A DNA stretch of 64,000 nt from Bacillota bacterium (lineage in GTDB: Bacteria > Bacillota > Clostridia > Lachnospirales > Lachnospiraceae): the NCBI GenBank assembly GCA_023411225.1, contig JAEYPA010000105.1, positions 1 to 64,000 on the forward strand, in the 5' to 3' direction. Below are positions 63,245 to 64,000 of this stretch, piece after piece. Under the pieces are notes generated by a model. The model was not told where the DNA came from and made no database searches. It was given only the letters and a program-made list of their open reading frames with translations. Position numbers and translations under genes: made by a program. How positions within the stretch are numbered: the stretch's first letter is position 1; every line of letters begins with the position of its first letter.

Positions 63245-64000
63245 ATGCCAGACATTCAATCAGATGCATCCGAAATATTACATTATGATATTCCTGATCA
63301 TCCTGTTTTTTATAGAAAAAATATCATTTCTGCACAATATACGTTTCATGAATTATCCACCCATTGGCACGATGAGGTTGAATTTGTGTATGTTAGCTCT
63401 GGAAGTATAAGGTATCAACTCAATGGATTTATGGTGAGAATGAAGGCTGGGGAAGGTATTTTTGTAAATTCCAGGCAACTACATTTGATTGTTAGTGATC
63501 ATTCAGATTGTGAATTATATTGCCTGATTTTTCATCCTACTATTCTATGTTCGTCAAACCATGTGGCGAAACAATTTGTGGTTCCTGTTATAGATAATGC
63601 TAAAATTCCGTATCTGTTGTTGGATGAAAATGTAAATTGGCATAAGACAATAATTGAGAATATTGTATACATAGAGACTGCTTTATCGAGGGATACAGGT
63701 GAATTAAAGGTGATGCAATACCTGTTTGATATTTGGGCTGCTTTATATGGGAATATGGAGAAATCCTCAGACAGTGAATATTCTCCAAATCAGGATTTGG
63801 CATTAGTGAAGGCTATGATCATATTTATACAAGATAATTATCACCAAAAAATAGGATTGCAAGATATCTGTGCTGTTGGAATGGTAGGAAAAACAAAGGG
63901 AATTGCGTTGTTTAATCGATATTTGAACATGACACCAATGGAGTATGTCGGTAGTTATCGAATCGAAAAGAGTTGTTTCTTATTAAAGAAAACTGATAAA
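63245..64000 (+). CDS. AraC-family regulator with cupin sensor domain, cut by the window end
   Basis: ATG 63245 follows AAGGAGGATA and the frame stays open for 252 codons to the window end. An N-terminal cupin domain (residues about 15-110: FHELSTHWHDEVEFVYVSSGSIRYQLNG) binds a ligand, and the first AraC HTH lies near residue 200 (QDNYHQKIGLQDICAVGMVGKTKGIALFNRYLNMTPMEYVGSYRI). The last HTH turns are beyond the window. Such regulators commonly activate sugar or stress genes in the divergent or downstream position. Confidence 0.88.
   Translation, partial: MPDIQSDASEILHYDIPDHPVFYRKNIISAQYTFHELSTHWHDEVEFVYVSSGSIRYQLNGFMVRMKAGEGIFVNSRQLHLIVSDHSDCELYCLIFHPTILCSSNHVAKQFVVPVIDNAKIPYLLLDENVNWHKTIIENIVYIETALSRDTGELKVMQYLFDIWAALYGNMEKSSDSEYSPNQDLALVKAMIIFIQDNYHQKIGLQDICAVGMVGKTKGIALFNRYLNMTPMEYVGSYRIEKSCFLLKKTDK

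Overview
The window is AT-rich, has strong Shine-Dalgarno sites, uses some TTG and GTG starts, and its gene content (DUF4317, a stand-alone CO dehydrogenase, a LicT/BglP/BglA beta-glucoside operon, InlB-type repeats, a DUF6273 protein, short chromate-transporter pairs) points to an anaerobic Clostridia member, most likely Lachnospiraceae. This is inferred from gene content only; there is no rRNA, and the single RNA gene is tRNA-Val(CAC).

Layout. 1-6 kb: the end of a sugar symporter and a GH13 alpha-glucosidase, UV endonuclease UvsE, a QueG-like iron-sulfur protein, and a nitroreductase broken by an amber codon, divergent from an HxlR regulator. 6-7.5 kb: gene remnants, then a secreted helical protein with a 51-residue companion. 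7.6-14.7 kb: an AraC/GyrI regulator, a UvrA-like ATPase and a serine beta-lactamase-like hydrolase, then ThpR and the AmmeMemoRadiSam pair. 14.7-17.2 kb (minus strand): a divergent CO dehydrogenase flanked by two tiny genes. 18-23.6 kb: an oligopeptide ABC transporter. 23.8-30.5 kb: a frameshifted chemotaxis receptor, LysR with a chromate-transporter pair, a tocopherol cyclase-like protein, CstA and a 20-residue Cys-rich peptide gene.

30.7-38.5 kb is envelope-oriented: an L,D-transpeptidase, an alanyl-tRNA editing protein, a beta-helix-like lipoprotein, a membrane metallophosphoesterase and an InlB-repeat protein. 38.5-43 kb is the beta-glucoside PTS operon, with a promoter, an RAT/terminator attenuator and its own antiterminator gene. 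43-46.7 kb (minus) is a cluster of small regulators: two related HTH proteins carrying different N-terminal modules, and an Xre/membrane/SdpI-like cassette with a palindromic operator. An orphan AbiH gene follows.

48-64 kb is mostly housekeeping and stress functions: tRNA-Val, Tag glycosylase, a MerR-TipAS regulator, DUF4317, PepT, a PdaA-like deacetylase, a PadR regulator with a 26-nt dyad, an SPFH/RHH/DUF6273/Gre gene run, a sodium-dependent transporter, PhzF, ferritin, an MBL hydrolase and a truncated AraC regulator.

The observations I consider most worth checking are: a CO dehydrogenase that lacks the cysteine pair of one C-cluster motif; two microprotein genes with strong ribosome sites and their own terminators; the paralogous HTH proteins with swapped N-termini; and three decayed or frameshifted genes. 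I did not find a CRISPR array, prophage, insertion sequence or an obvious multi-gene novel defence system.
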